From positions 1 through 64,000 of the forward strand of contig NZ_LATM01000021.1 of assembly GCF_000972495.1 (NCBI RefSeq): 64,000 nucleotides of DNA, given 5' to 3'. Every line of letters begins with the position of its first letter. The first letter of the stretch is position 1. The notes beneath the pieces were generated by a model. That model ran no database searches, was not told the origin of the DNA, and saw only the letters and a list, made by a program, of their open reading frames with translations. The position numbers were made by a program, and so were the translations under genes. The stretch is from Hymenobacter terrenus (GTDB lineage: Bacteria > Bacteroidota > Bacteroidia > Cytophagales > Hymenobacteraceae). Positions 1 to 8,506 of this stretch are shown piece by piece.

Positions 1-342
1 GAGGTTCTTCACGAACCGACCAAACTTGCGCAGCAGCGCTTCCGTTTTTAAGTGCGGGTCGCCAATAATGACGGCCTTGCCGCCACCCAGGTTCAGGCCG
101 GAGATGGCGGCCTTGTAGGTCATCCCCCGCGAGAGGCGCAGCACGTCATTGAGTGCTTCCATGTCGCTGGCATAGTGCCACATGCGGGTACCGCCGAGTG
201 CTGGCCCGAGCACGGTGTTGTGAATGCCGATAATGGCCTTCAGGCCCGTCTCGTGGTCGTGGCAAAACACGACTTGCTCGTGCTGGTACTCGGCAATTTG
301 GCCAAATAAGCTGGTGGGTGCGAGGGCTTGAGTTTCTATCAT
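1..342 (-). CDS. Leucine dehydrogenase family protein, N-terminal part (cut by window edge)
   Basis: The minus strand from the ATG at 342-340 stays open to base 1 (114 codons). The product has the N-terminal substrate domain of Glu/Leu/Phe/Val dehydrogenases: a GPALGGTRMW segment, then SRGMTYKAA and LNLGGGKAVI near residues 80-100, which hold the two conserved lysines of the family. These enzymes reversibly deaminate branched-chain amino acids to 2-oxo acids with NAD+ in the cytoplasm. The short N-terminus and this motif spacing fit leucine dehydrogenase better than glutamate dehydrogenase, but the NAD-binding half lies outside the window, so exact substrate is inferred. No Shine-Dalgarno sequence precedes the start. 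Confidence 0.85.
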   Translation of the reverse strand, partial: MIETQALAPTSLFGQIAEYQHEQVVFCHDHETGLKAIIGIHNTVLGPALGGTRMWHYASDMEALNDVLRLSRGMTYKAAISGLNLGGGKAVIIGDPHLKTEALLRKFGRFVKNL

Positions 343-1064
343 AATGGGAGAGGAAGGAGGGTAGAAGTTGTTGGAGATAAGAGGCCGATTCCAACAAAAA
401 GTCCGTCATACCGAGCGCTGCTGCTGCGACTTGCCCGCCGTCAAGTCCCACCCATAAAGCGAGGTAAGCCGCGTAGGCTTTGCCCAGTACGACGTCCTTT
501 TTGATTTTGGTCCGGTTGCTATGTTGAGTTTTCTTTACAGGCAGAAAGCTGTCTTGAGATTCTGTATAAGAAAAGATTGGGAAGCCTACTTGGTGGGCTG
601 GTCACGCCGAGCAGCAATTGATGAATTTCGGCCCGGCTGAATTCGGAGTTTAGCTATTCAACTGTAAGTAAGCAGAGGCGTGAGAGTGGCCATTAGCCAG
701 CCGTGCTGCAATTGGAGCTAACCTGGAAAGCGAAGATAAATGTGGCTTGTGTTCAGCGGCTGTTGGTGCACAAAAACCGCTTCGGAAGCATCACCCTGAT
801 TTGAGAGTGGTAGGCCGCTTCGCCCTCACTTTGGGCTAATACAAATAGCTTAAATCGGTTTTGTGTGCCCGTAGCAGCGATGCTAGCTCAAGCCTTGGGC
901 CACTAGAGAGAAAGGACGTAGACGACACTCAACACCCCTGGCCGGCCCGACGCATACAGACGGCAACGCTGGGCGCACAACACGGGCGCAGCGTTGCACA
1001 GGGGGCGGTAGAAAAGCAGAGGATACGTGAAAAGGCCACGGTAGCTTTTTTATATGGTCAGGAC

Positions 1065-1180
1065 TTGGCACCTTGCCCGTAGTTACGGATGGTTGCCGGC
1101 GTATCATAGAGCCTGTCTCTCCACGCCTCTGTATAAAAACCAGCCTGTCGTCAGCAGGTATTGGTGAGGCAAAGGTAAGG
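1065..1180 (-). repeat. Left arm of a long inverted repeat
   Basis: Bases 1065-1147 match the reverse complement of 1498-1580 at 79 of 83 positions by eye. Weaker similarity continues inward to about 1180. Read on the minus strand the arm begins with TACCTTTG, a perfect match to the Bacteroidetes -7 element, with TTTG 21 nt upstream, so it could drive transcription leftward, away from the centre. Confidence 0.8.
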
Positions 1181-1467
1181 GCCCGTTTTTCGAAAAATCA
1201 AATTACTTTTTCATTTCTGCTTCGGGATAATATCACAATTGCTGCGGTTGATGATACAGGCATCAAATGTGAATTCACTTTGGGGCTGTTGTATGAATAC
1301 GGATAATTTGATAGTGTAACTATCTTGATAATGGGTAAATTTTGTTGAAAATCAAGGTGTTTAATGCTGATAAAGGAGTGGTCAGCGCAGGGCGTATTGA
1401 GGAGCTTTTGAGGAACAAAGTGTTTGACATCACAAAAAAATAATTGCAAATCCCAGTTTTCCTACTT

Positions 1468-1580
1468 TACCTTTGAACTACCAAAACCTGCTAGCACCAG
1501 GCTGGTTTTTATACAGAGGCGTGGAGAGACAGACTCTATGATACGCCGGCAACCATCCGCAACCGCGGGCAAGGTGCCAA
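1468..1580 (+). repeat. Right arm of a long inverted repeat
   Basis: Partner of the arm at 1065-1180, in opposite orientation, with about 290 bp of AT-rich sequence between them. It also begins with TACCTTTG (near 1469-1476), read on the plus strand toward the SusC gene. The conserved stretch includes a short open frame starting MIRRQPS that is also readable in the other arm. No target-site duplication or transposase was seen. Confidence 0.8.
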
Positions 1581-2233
1581 CTGAAGGTCAGCGTGATTTT
1601 ACCTGATTACTATAAAAACAACCGCTCGTGTACCACTACGGCAATTTCCCCGCACCATTCACCACCAGCAACACTATCCAGTGCTGTTGTTGCTGTGCAT
1701 CGGCGGCCGTAGCAGTTTGCACGAAATAGTGCCGTAGCTGCTCCAGCTATCAAGCGGGGTTCCCCATTTTTCGTGGTTTCTCCCAGCAGTTGCGCGTGGT
1801 AAAAGCCACCTCAACTGTTTGGCCGTGCGTTTTTCATGAGTTATGAAAAATTGAAACGGTGTAGGGCTCTTTGTTCGGCGAATCCATGTCATTCGCTACG
1901 CACACAGGGCTCTGGGGAGGCGTGCGGCCAAGAACCCAGCCACTGGGTCTGCGGAATGAAAATGGAAAGATTCTGAGGTAACAGCCTTTGTTGCCTGGTC
2001 AAAAACGCCTTGTTGGGGCGTGTCCTCTTGGTAGCGGGTTTGGCTCATCAGGCACTGCTTTCGGGCCCGCCTCGGCAGGTTTTCCTGCCACAATTCGCTC
2101 GTTTCGCCTCTTTTCGAGACCCAACGGGCTTTATACTGCCCCAGGCCTGGTATTGCGCCGGCCAGTTCTTTCGCTGCCGCAGCCCAGCGCTCCCCCTCAT
2201 TCGATTTTTTGCTATTCCGTCATCCGCATACCC

Positions 2234-5200
2234 ATGAAGTCCCCTGTACCCATTCTTTTGCTCACGCTGGGGTTAGCCGCGACTACGCAGGCAGCCTTCG
2301 GCGTGGTGCTGCCTGGCGCACATGCCGTAGCGGACGCCCCGCTCGCCGGTAAAGTACTCGATGAAAACGGGGCAGGCCTCCCCGGCGTTACCGTCCGGGT
2401 GAAGGGTGGGACCACTGGCACGGTTACCGACAACCAAGGCGCTTTTAGCCTGCCCGATGTACCGACCAGCGCCACGCTACTCATTTCCTACGTAGGCTAT
2501 AAGGCGCAGGAAGTGAGGGCCGACCGGACGGGCAGCATCACGGTTCGCCTCGTGCCCGACCGCGGTGAACTGAACGAGGTGGTAGTGGTGGGTTACGGCA
2601 CGCAGCAGCGTAGAAACCTGATTGGCTCGGTAGTGAAAGTGGACCCCACCGATACCAAGGAACTCCCAGTGGGCAGCTTCGATGCGCAGTTGCAAGGCAA
2701 AGTGTCGGGCGTGCAGATTTCGTCGAATACGGGGGTGCCCGGCTCTGCTGTGAACGTGCGGGTGCGCGGGGCCACCACCATCAACGGCTCTAATACGCCG
2801 CTTTACGTGGTGGACGGCGTTTTTATCAACAACAATAGCCTGCAAACCATCAGCACCGGGGGCAAGGCCACGTCGCCCATCGCCGACCTCAATCCGTCGG
2901 ATATCGAGAGCGTGGAGGTGCTGAAAGATGCTGATGCGACGGCGCTCTACGGCTCGCGCGGGGCCAACGGCGTGATAATCGTAACCACCCGGCGGGGCAA
3001 CTTCAATCAGAAGCCCAAAATAAGCCTGAATGTGTCGCAGGGCTGGGCTAAGGCGGCTGAGCTTTGGGAGCTGGCTACCGGGCCCGAGCACGCCACGCTG
3101 GTGAATGAAAACTGGCTCAATACCACCGGCCCAACCCCGCGTACTTTCGAGAACCGCCCGTACCGGCCGGTGTCGGAAGGCGGGCGCGGCCTGCCGGAGC
3201 AGCAGCCTACCTTCGACCGATTGAGCCAGGTGTTTCGCACCGCGCGGCTGCAGAACTACGACGTGTCGGTGGCGGGCGGCAACAGCGCGTCGCGCTACTA
3301 CATCGGCGGCGGCTTTACCAAGCAGGAGTCTATTTTGCAGCCCATTGATTTCCAGCGGGCCAGTTTCAAGGTTAACCTGGACCAGCAGCTTTCTGATAAG
3401 GTGCAAATCGGGGTCAGCAACAGCTTCTCGCGCACCTACCGCAACGAAGGCCGGGCCGGGGATGGCCCGGCGGGAGGGCTGCTCCAGGCGGCTTTGCACA
3501 CCCCTACGCTGCTCTCGCCCTACGATGCCAATGGGCAGCTGGTGGGCCGCGCCAGCTTCGATAACGTGGAGCTGCTGCTGAAAAATTACGACGTAAACTC
3601 GACCAGCTTGCGCTATATCGGCAACCTGTACGGCGATATTCAGTTGCTGCCCACGCTGAAGTTTCGCACCAGCTTCGGCGTCGATTACAACAGTTACGAC
3701 GAGAAGGAGTATTGGAACACGCTGCTCATTGCGGGAGCTGGCGTGGGCGGGCTGGCCACGTCGAGCGCGTCGCAGTACGCGTCGCTGCTCAATGAGAACA
3801 CGCTCACTTACCGCCAGCAGTTTGGCCGGCACACGGTGGGCGTTATCGTGGGCAATGGCTTGCAGGGCGATACCTTCTACCGCACGTATGCCCAGGGCAC
3901 CGGTTTCCCCAATAATTCATTCAAAGAGATTTCCGCGGCATCAGTTACCAGCAGCATTGGAAACGCCGGCACTACTGGAAACGCCAGCAGCATCGGAAAC
4001 CGGTCGGCCTACCGGCTGGCCTCCTTTTTTGGGCGAGCCGACTACAACTTCGACGGGCGCTACCTCTTCAACGTGAGCTTTCGTACCGATGGCTCCTCGC
4101 GTTTTGGGCGGGCCAATCAGTGGGGCTATTTTCCCAGCGTGGGCGCCGCGTGGCGCCTCAAGGAGGAGGGCTTTTTGCGGGACGTGACGGTGCTGAGTGA
4201 GCTGAAGCTGCGCGCCAGCTATGGGGTGACAGGCAATCAGAACGGCATTGGCAACTTTGCTGCCCGCGGGCTGTGGAACGGCGGAGCCAACTACCAAGAC
4301 AACGCGGGCATCGCACCCCAGCAGCTGGCCAACGACAACCTGAAGTGGGAGCAAACCAGCCAAGCTAACGTGGGCCTGGACCTAGCCTTTTTCGACAACC
4401 GCCTTGGGGTGGAATTCAACGCCTACTCGAAGTACACCAAGAACGGGCTGATTCAGCTGACGCAGCCGGCCACCACGGGTTTCAGTAGCTACTGGGCCAA
4501 TGGGGTTGAAATCAGCAACAAGGGACTGGAATTTGCGCTGAATACGGTTAACATTCGCCGGCCGGACTTTAGCTGGAACAGCGGCTTTAACGTGGCTACC
4601 AACGTCAACAATATTGAGAAGCTGAATACGCCGGCCCAGTTTGGCAGTCGCAACCTCATTTTGCAGCAGCAGGGGCACCCGCTGTATTCCTTCTGGTTGT
4701 ACAAGCAGCTGTACGTGGACCCACAGACTGGCAACGCCGTGTACGACGACGTGGACAAGGACGGCAAAATCACGGCGGCCGACCGGCAGATTGTGGATAG
4801 CATCTGGCCCAAGTTTTTCGGTGGGCTCACCAACACCATCACCTACAAAGGCTTCGATGCCAGCGTGCTGATTGCCTTTCAGTACGGCAACAAGGTGTAT
4901 AACCACAACCGCTTCTTCGGCGAAGGGGGCGGAGCACGGGATGAGGCGCGGGTGATTTTTGCCAGCAACCTAGCGCGCTGGCAGAAGCCGGGCGACGTGA
5001 CCGACGTGCCCCGGCCCGATGGCATCAACGTGAACAACTACCTCGACGGGGGCAGCCGCTGGCTGGAGGATGGCTCGTTTGTGCGCCTGCGCAATGTGAG
5101 CCTGGGCTACACGCTGCCCGAAACCCTCACGCGGCGCGTGCTCGGCGGCACGGTGCGGGTATACGCGCAGGGCAGCAACCTGGTGCTGCTCACCAAATAC

Positions 5201-5314
5201 ACCGGCCTCGACCCCGAGTCGGCGGCCAGCAGCGACGCCAACCAGCAGGGCATCGACCTGGGCACGCCGCCGCAGCCCCGCAGCTTCCAGGTGGGCGTCA
5301 ACGCTACTTTTTAA
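2234..5314 (+). CDS. SusC/RagA-family TonB-dependent outer-membrane transporter
   Basis: 1026 residues from the ATG at 2234, chosen because it gives a normal signal peptide (hydrophobic run at residues 5-22). Residues about 37-98 form a carboxypeptidase-regulatory-like beta domain (GKVLDENGAGLPGVTV through YVGYKAQEV). A plug domain follows, with LNEVVVVGYG, PLYVVDGV and LKDADATALYGSRGANGVI, then a long barrel ending in an aromatic residue (VGVNATF). This is the standard SusC architecture: a TonB-driven barrel that imports oligomers captured by a SusD lid. It is followed 12 bp later by susD, so the two are co-transcribed. No glycoside hydrolase, protease or sigma/anti-sigma pair is adjacent, so the substrate is unknown. 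Confidence 0.95.
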   Translation: MKSPVPILLLTLGLAATTQAAFGVVLPGAHAVADAPLAGKVLDENGAGLPGVTVRVKGGTTGTVTDNQGAFSLPDVPTSATLLISYVGYKAQEVRADRTGSITVRLVPDRGELNEVVVVGYGTQQRRNLIGSVVKVDPTDTKELPVGSFDAQLQGKVSGVQISSNTGVPGSAVNVRVRGATTINGSNTPLYVVDGVFINNNSLQTISTGGKATSPIADLNPSDIESVEVLKDADATALYGSRGANGVIIVTTRRGNFNQKPKISLNVSQGWAKAAELWELATGPEHATLVNENWLNTTGPTPRTFENRPYRPVSEGGRGLPEQQPTFDRLSQVFRTARLQNYDVSVAGGNSASRYYIGGGFTKQESILQPIDFQRASFKVNLDQQLSDKVQIGVSNSFSRTYRNEGRAGDGPAGGLLQAALHTPTLLSPYDANGQLVGRASFDNVELLLKNYDVNSTSLRYIGNLYGDIQLLPTLKFRTSFGVDYNSYDEKEYWNTLLIAGAGVGGLATSSASQYASLLNENTLTYRQQFGRHTVGVIVGNGLQGDTFYRTYAQGTGFPNNSFKEISAASVTSSIGNAGTTGNASSIGNRSAYRLASFFGRADYNFDGRYLFNVSFRTDGSSRFGRANQWGYFPSVGAAWRLKEEGFLRDVTVLSELKLRASYGVTGNQNGIGNFAARGLWNGGANYQDNAGIAPQQLANDNLKWEQTSQANVGLDLAFFDNRLGVEFNAYSKYTKNGLIQLTQPATTGFSSYWANGVEISNKGLEFALNTVNIRRPDFSWNSGFNVATNVNNIEKLNTPAQFGSRNLILQQQGHPLYSFWLYKQLYVDPQTGNAVYDDVDKDGKITAADRQIVDSIWPKFFGGLTNTITYKGFDASVLIAFQYGNKVYNHNRFFGEGGGARDEARVIFASNLARWQKPGDVTDVPRPDGINVNNYLDGGSRWLEDGSFVRLRNVSLGYTLPETLTRRVLGGTVRVYAQGSNLVLLTKYTGLDPESAASSDANQQGIDLGTPPQPRSFQVGVNATF

Positions 5315-5326
5315 TCATCAAGCATT

Positions 5327-6808
5327 ATGTCAGCTACTTATCTTCGTCAGCGGATGCCTTTCCGCCAGCGGGCGCTGCTCCTGCGCCGGCCCGCACCGGT
5401 TTCCTTCTTTTCACGGGCTTACCTGAGGAGCATTGCGCCCTTCCTCGTGATGGCGCTGATAATGGGCCTGAGCGCATGCACCAGCTACCTGGACGTGTCC
5501 CCGACTGAGTCCATTGCCGACAATCAGACCATTGTGGACCAGAAATCGGCCTCCACAGCCGTGAACGGAGTGTATAGCGCGCTGAGTAACAGTGGCTACT
5601 ACGGCACCAGCTTCCAGTCGATTGGCTACCTGGGCAGCGGCGACATTCAGTGGACGGGCACGCAGTCGCAGGTGCAGGAGTTCATTACGCACAACGTGCG
5701 GGCTGATAACGCGACCATCAGCACGGTGTGGTCGAGCATCTACGTGACCATCAACCGGGCCAACCACGTGCTGGCCAAAGTGCCGGGCGTAGCCGACCCA
5801 CTCTTAACCCAGGCCCGGCGCGACCAGTACCTGGGAGAAGCATATTTCCTGCGGGCACTGGCTTATTTCGACTTGGCCCGCACCTTTGGCGGGGTGCCGC
5901 TCATCACGCAGCCCACGCTCAAGGCCACCGATAACCAGGGCATTGCCCGTGCCACGCAGGCCGAAACCTACGCCCAGGTACTGCGCGACCTAGACGCCGC
6001 CGAGCCGCTGCTGCCCAACCCCGCCACGGTGCAACCCACCGACCGCTACCGCGCCACCCGCAAAACGGTGTGGGCGCTGAAAGCCCGGCTATACCTGTAC
6101 CAGGGCAATTGGGCCCAGGCCGAAAGCTACGCCACGCGCCTCGTGGCCGATAATGCCAACTACCAGTTGCTAGCGCCCTTCAATAGCTTCTTCGCCAATA
6201 ATGTCCGGGGCACGGCTGAATCGGTCTTCGAGATTTTTTATAACGGCACCACCGAGCCCAACACCCACCGGGGCAACTGGCAGCCTACTTCCAACGGCGG
6301 CACCCGGCAATGGGCACCCAACGCTGGGCTGGTGAGTGTGCTGACCACCGCACCCAACAACACGCCCAACGGCCGGAGCACGCTCATTGCCGCTGTGGGC
6401 GGTACCACTTGGTACGGCAATCTCTACTACCGCAACCCCGGCTCCGACCCGAGCTACGTGTTCCGCATTGCCGAGCTGTACCTGATTCGGGCCGAGGCCC
6501 GGGCCCAGCAGAACAATCTGGCTGGTGCCCTGGCCGACCTGAACGCCGTCCGCACCCGCGCCGGCTTGGCCAATAGTCCGGCCACTACGCAGCCCGACAT
6601 TTTGCTGGCCATCGAGAACGAGCGTCGCCTGGAGTTTGCCCTCGAACCCCACCGCTGGTTCGACCTCGCCCGCACGGGCCGGGCTACCGCCGTCTTCAAG
6701 GACCCGCTCAATAATGCTGCCCCGCTGCCCGCGTTTCGCCTGCTGCTGCCGGTGCCCATCAGCCAACTGCAAGTCGATGCCGCGCTGAAGCAGAACCCTG
6801 GGTATTAA
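5327..6808 (+). CDS. SusD/RagB-family nutrient-binding outer-membrane lipoprotein
   Basis: 493 residues. A hydrophobic segment ends in the lipobox LSAC at residues 48-51, so the mature protein would be lipid-anchored at Cys51. The n-region of about 40 residues is unusually long; a start at Met10 or later is possible. After the lipobox come the family's opening (YLDVSPTESI, then the first helix with VNGVYSAL), TPR-like helices, and the C-terminal block (AELYLIRAEA, LNAVRTRAGL, ENERRLEFALEPHRWFDLAR) ending in LKQNPGY. SusD proteins cap the SusC barrel and bind the ligand at the cell surface. It sits directly downstream of its SusC partner. Confidence 0.95.
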   Translation: MSATYLRQRMPFRQRALLLRRPAPVSFFSRAYLRSIAPFLVMALIMGLSACTSYLDVSPTESIADNQTIVDQKSASTAVNGVYSALSNSGYYGTSFQSIGYLGSGDIQWTGTQSQVQEFITHNVRADNATISTVWSSIYVTINRANHVLAKVPGVADPLLTQARRDQYLGEAYFLRALAYFDLARTFGGVPLITQPTLKATDNQGIARATQAETYAQVLRDLDAAEPLLPNPATVQPTDRYRATRKTVWALKARLYLYQGNWAQAESYATRLVADNANYQLLAPFNSFFANNVRGTAESVFEIFYNGTTEPNTHRGNWQPTSNGGTRQWAPNAGLVSVLTTAPNNTPNGRSTLIAAVGGTTWYGNLYYRNPGSDPSYVFRIAELYLIRAEARAQQNNLAGALADLNAVRTRAGLANSPATTQPDILLAIENERRLEFALEPHRWFDLARTGRATAVFKDPLNNAAPLPAFRLLLPVPISQLQVDAALKQNPGY

Positions 6809-6982
6809 GATGAGCTGGTCGTGGCCGGGTGGCCGGGCGCAGTAGCCGGCCCAGCCTGAAAAGGTTCTTCCGCTATCCGGCTTTCCTCCCTCTGGGCTTC
6901 GTGCTTCCGACGAGCCGGGAGCGTGCCCGCTGGATTTAGGTGAGGTTACTCGCCAACTACACACACTCCTAATCCTACCGCC

Positions 6983-8479
6983 ATGTCTAGCTCCGACCAT
7001 CATCAATCCGCGGCGTCAGCGCGCGAGCAGCACGACGAGTCCGGTTTTCTTTCCCCTTTTTCCTTCGCCCCGATGAGCAATACCTTATCCTTCAATGGCG
7101 CGCCGGTGCAGGAGCATCTGGCGCCGCCGGTCCCGGTTTCGGCGCCCGCAAACCAGGACGATGCTGGGTGGCCTGGCTATGAGAGAGCCTTGTTTCGGTT
7201 TGTGTTCGTGTATTTCCTATTGCAGGTAGTGCCGCTCGATTGGAAGTATTACCGCGATATAGTCAGTGGATGGTCGGGGCTGTCGGTTGGGGATATTTTC
7301 CGGCTGGCGCACTACACGCCGCGCTTCTTCGACGGGCCGGATACTTTCGCCAACTGGACCGTGGTGGCGGGCATTGCGGCGGTAGTGGCCGTGGTATGGG
7401 GCCAGCTCGACCGCACCCGCCGCGAGTACCGCACGCTCCACTACTGGCTGCGGGTGCTGGTGCGCTACCGCCTAGCGGCAGCCCTGCTCGGCTACGGCTT
7501 CATCAAGCTCTTCCCCATGCAGGCGCCGCTGCCCTCGCTCAGTCACCTCAACACTCACTACGGCGACTTGAGCGACTGGAAAATCTTCTCGCTGAGCCTG
7601 GGCATCGTGCCTTCGTACCAGTCGTTTCTGGGGCTGGTAGAAGTGCTGAGTGCCCTGCTGCTGCTGAGCCGGCGCACGGCCAGCACTGGGGCTTTCGTGC
7701 TGCTCTCTTTTTTGGGCAACGTGTTTCTCTCGAACCTAGCCTACGAAGGAGGAGAGTACGTGTACAGCTTCTATCTGATTACCCTGGGGCTGCTGGTGCT
7801 GTGGTACGATTTGGGCCGCCTGAATAGCCTGCTCACCTTGGAGCGCCCGACCCGGCCCAACCGCTTCCGTCTGAACCTGCCCGAGGGCTGGCCGCGCATT
7901 GCCAAGCGGGCGGCGAAGGTTGCCTTCGTGCTGCTATTTGTGGGGGTGTACGGGGCGAAATCGTACGCAGCGTATCAGGCCGGGGGCTACCATTACACCA
8001 CCGCGCCGGGGCTGCCCAACGCGGCCGGCCTCTACAACGTGCGCGAGTTTCGGCTCAATGGCCAGGTGCATCCCTACTCGGCCACCGACCCCGAGCGCTG
8101 GCAGGATGTGGTGTTTGAGAAATGGGCCACGCTCAGTGTCCGCTCGCCCCGGCCGGTGGTGCTGGACAACAGCAATACGGAAAACATCCCGGCCCGCGAC
8201 CCCGACCGCAACTACGAGTTTGCCGGCGCGGCGGGCCGCCATTACTACGGCTACACCCTGCATCCGGATGGCCAGCACCTGACTCTGCAAAACCGCAACA
8301 AGCAGGAAAGTACCAAGCCGCTGGTACTGCGCCTGACCCGCCCCAACGCCAACACCATCGTGCTGGCCGGGCCCGACGAGCAGGGCCGCGAGCTGTACGT
8401 GGTGCTGGAGAAGCGCGCCAAGAAATACCTGCTCGAAGAAGCCGGCAAAACCGGCCGCCGGGGCGGTCTGAAGCTGTAA
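6983..8479 (+). CDS. DoxX-like multi-pass membrane protein with C-terminal soluble domain (paralogue 1)
   Basis: 498 residues. An N-terminal cytoplasmic stretch of about 65 residues is followed by roughly six or seven hydrophobic segments between residues 70 and 330. The segment with GYGFIKLFPMQ and the following helices resemble the DoxX/DoxX-like fold. The last 150 residues are soluble, with GLYNVREFRLNGQ, a conserved FEKW and ELYVVLEKR. The downstream gene is a clear paralogue, only 27 bp away, and both follow SusC/SusD after 174 bp. DoxX-type proteins are small membrane proteins, some linked to quinone or thiosulfate redox; this version is much larger and its function is not known to me. 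An internal Met31 could be an alternative start. Confidence 0.7.
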   Translation: MSSSDHHQSAASAREQHDESGFLSPFSFAPMSNTLSFNGAPVQEHLAPPVPVSAPANQDDAGWPGYERALFRFVFVYFLLQVVPLDWKYYRDIVSGWSGLSVGDIFRLAHYTPRFFDGPDTFANWTVVAGIAAVVAVVWGQLDRTRREYRTLHYWLRVLVRYRLAAALLGYGFIKLFPMQAPLPSLSHLNTHYGDLSDWKIFSLSLGIVPSYQSFLGLVEVLSALLLLSRRTASTGAFVLLSFLGNVFLSNLAYEGGEYVYSFYLITLGLLVLWYDLGRLNSLLTLERPTRPNRFRLNLPEGWPRIAKRAAKVAFVLLFVGVYGAKSYAAYQAGGYHYTTAPGLPNAAGLYNVREFRLNGQVHPYSATDPERWQDVVFEKWATLSVRSPRPVVLDNSNTENIPARDPDRNYEFAGAAGRHYYGYTLHPDGQHLTLQNRNKQESTKPLVLRLTRPNANTIVLAGPDEQGRELYVVLEKRAKKYLLEEAGKTGRRGGLKL

Positions 8480-8506
8480 CCTCACCGTTTATCCTCCGCA
8501 TCCCTA

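Larger units (their letters stand above)
343..2233. other. Gene-poor interval upstream of the SusC/SusD pair
   Basis: About 1.9 kb without a recognisable gene. Short open frames on both strands look random, and none has a recognisable domain, signal peptide or transposase motif. The interval holds a long inverted repeat (1065-1180 and 1468-1580) around an AT-rich core. An open frame in the SusC reading frame begins at 1988, but the residues before 2234 do not resemble a SusC N-terminus, so they are treated as 5' untranslated. Confidence 0.6.

Noticed and set aside
1065..1580. Insertion sequence with terminal inverted repeats
   Set aside because: The enclosed 290 bp holds no transposase and no target-site duplication was seen at the outer ends.
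861..1606. Short open frames on both strands in the gene-poor interval
   Set aside because: The frames are short, overlapping, and without recognisable domains; the shared MIRRQPS start comes from the repeat arms.
2477..3832. 451-codon minus-strand open frame inside the SusC gene
   Set aside because: It is antisense to a clear SusC gene, and its composition is the usual shadow of GC-rich codon use.
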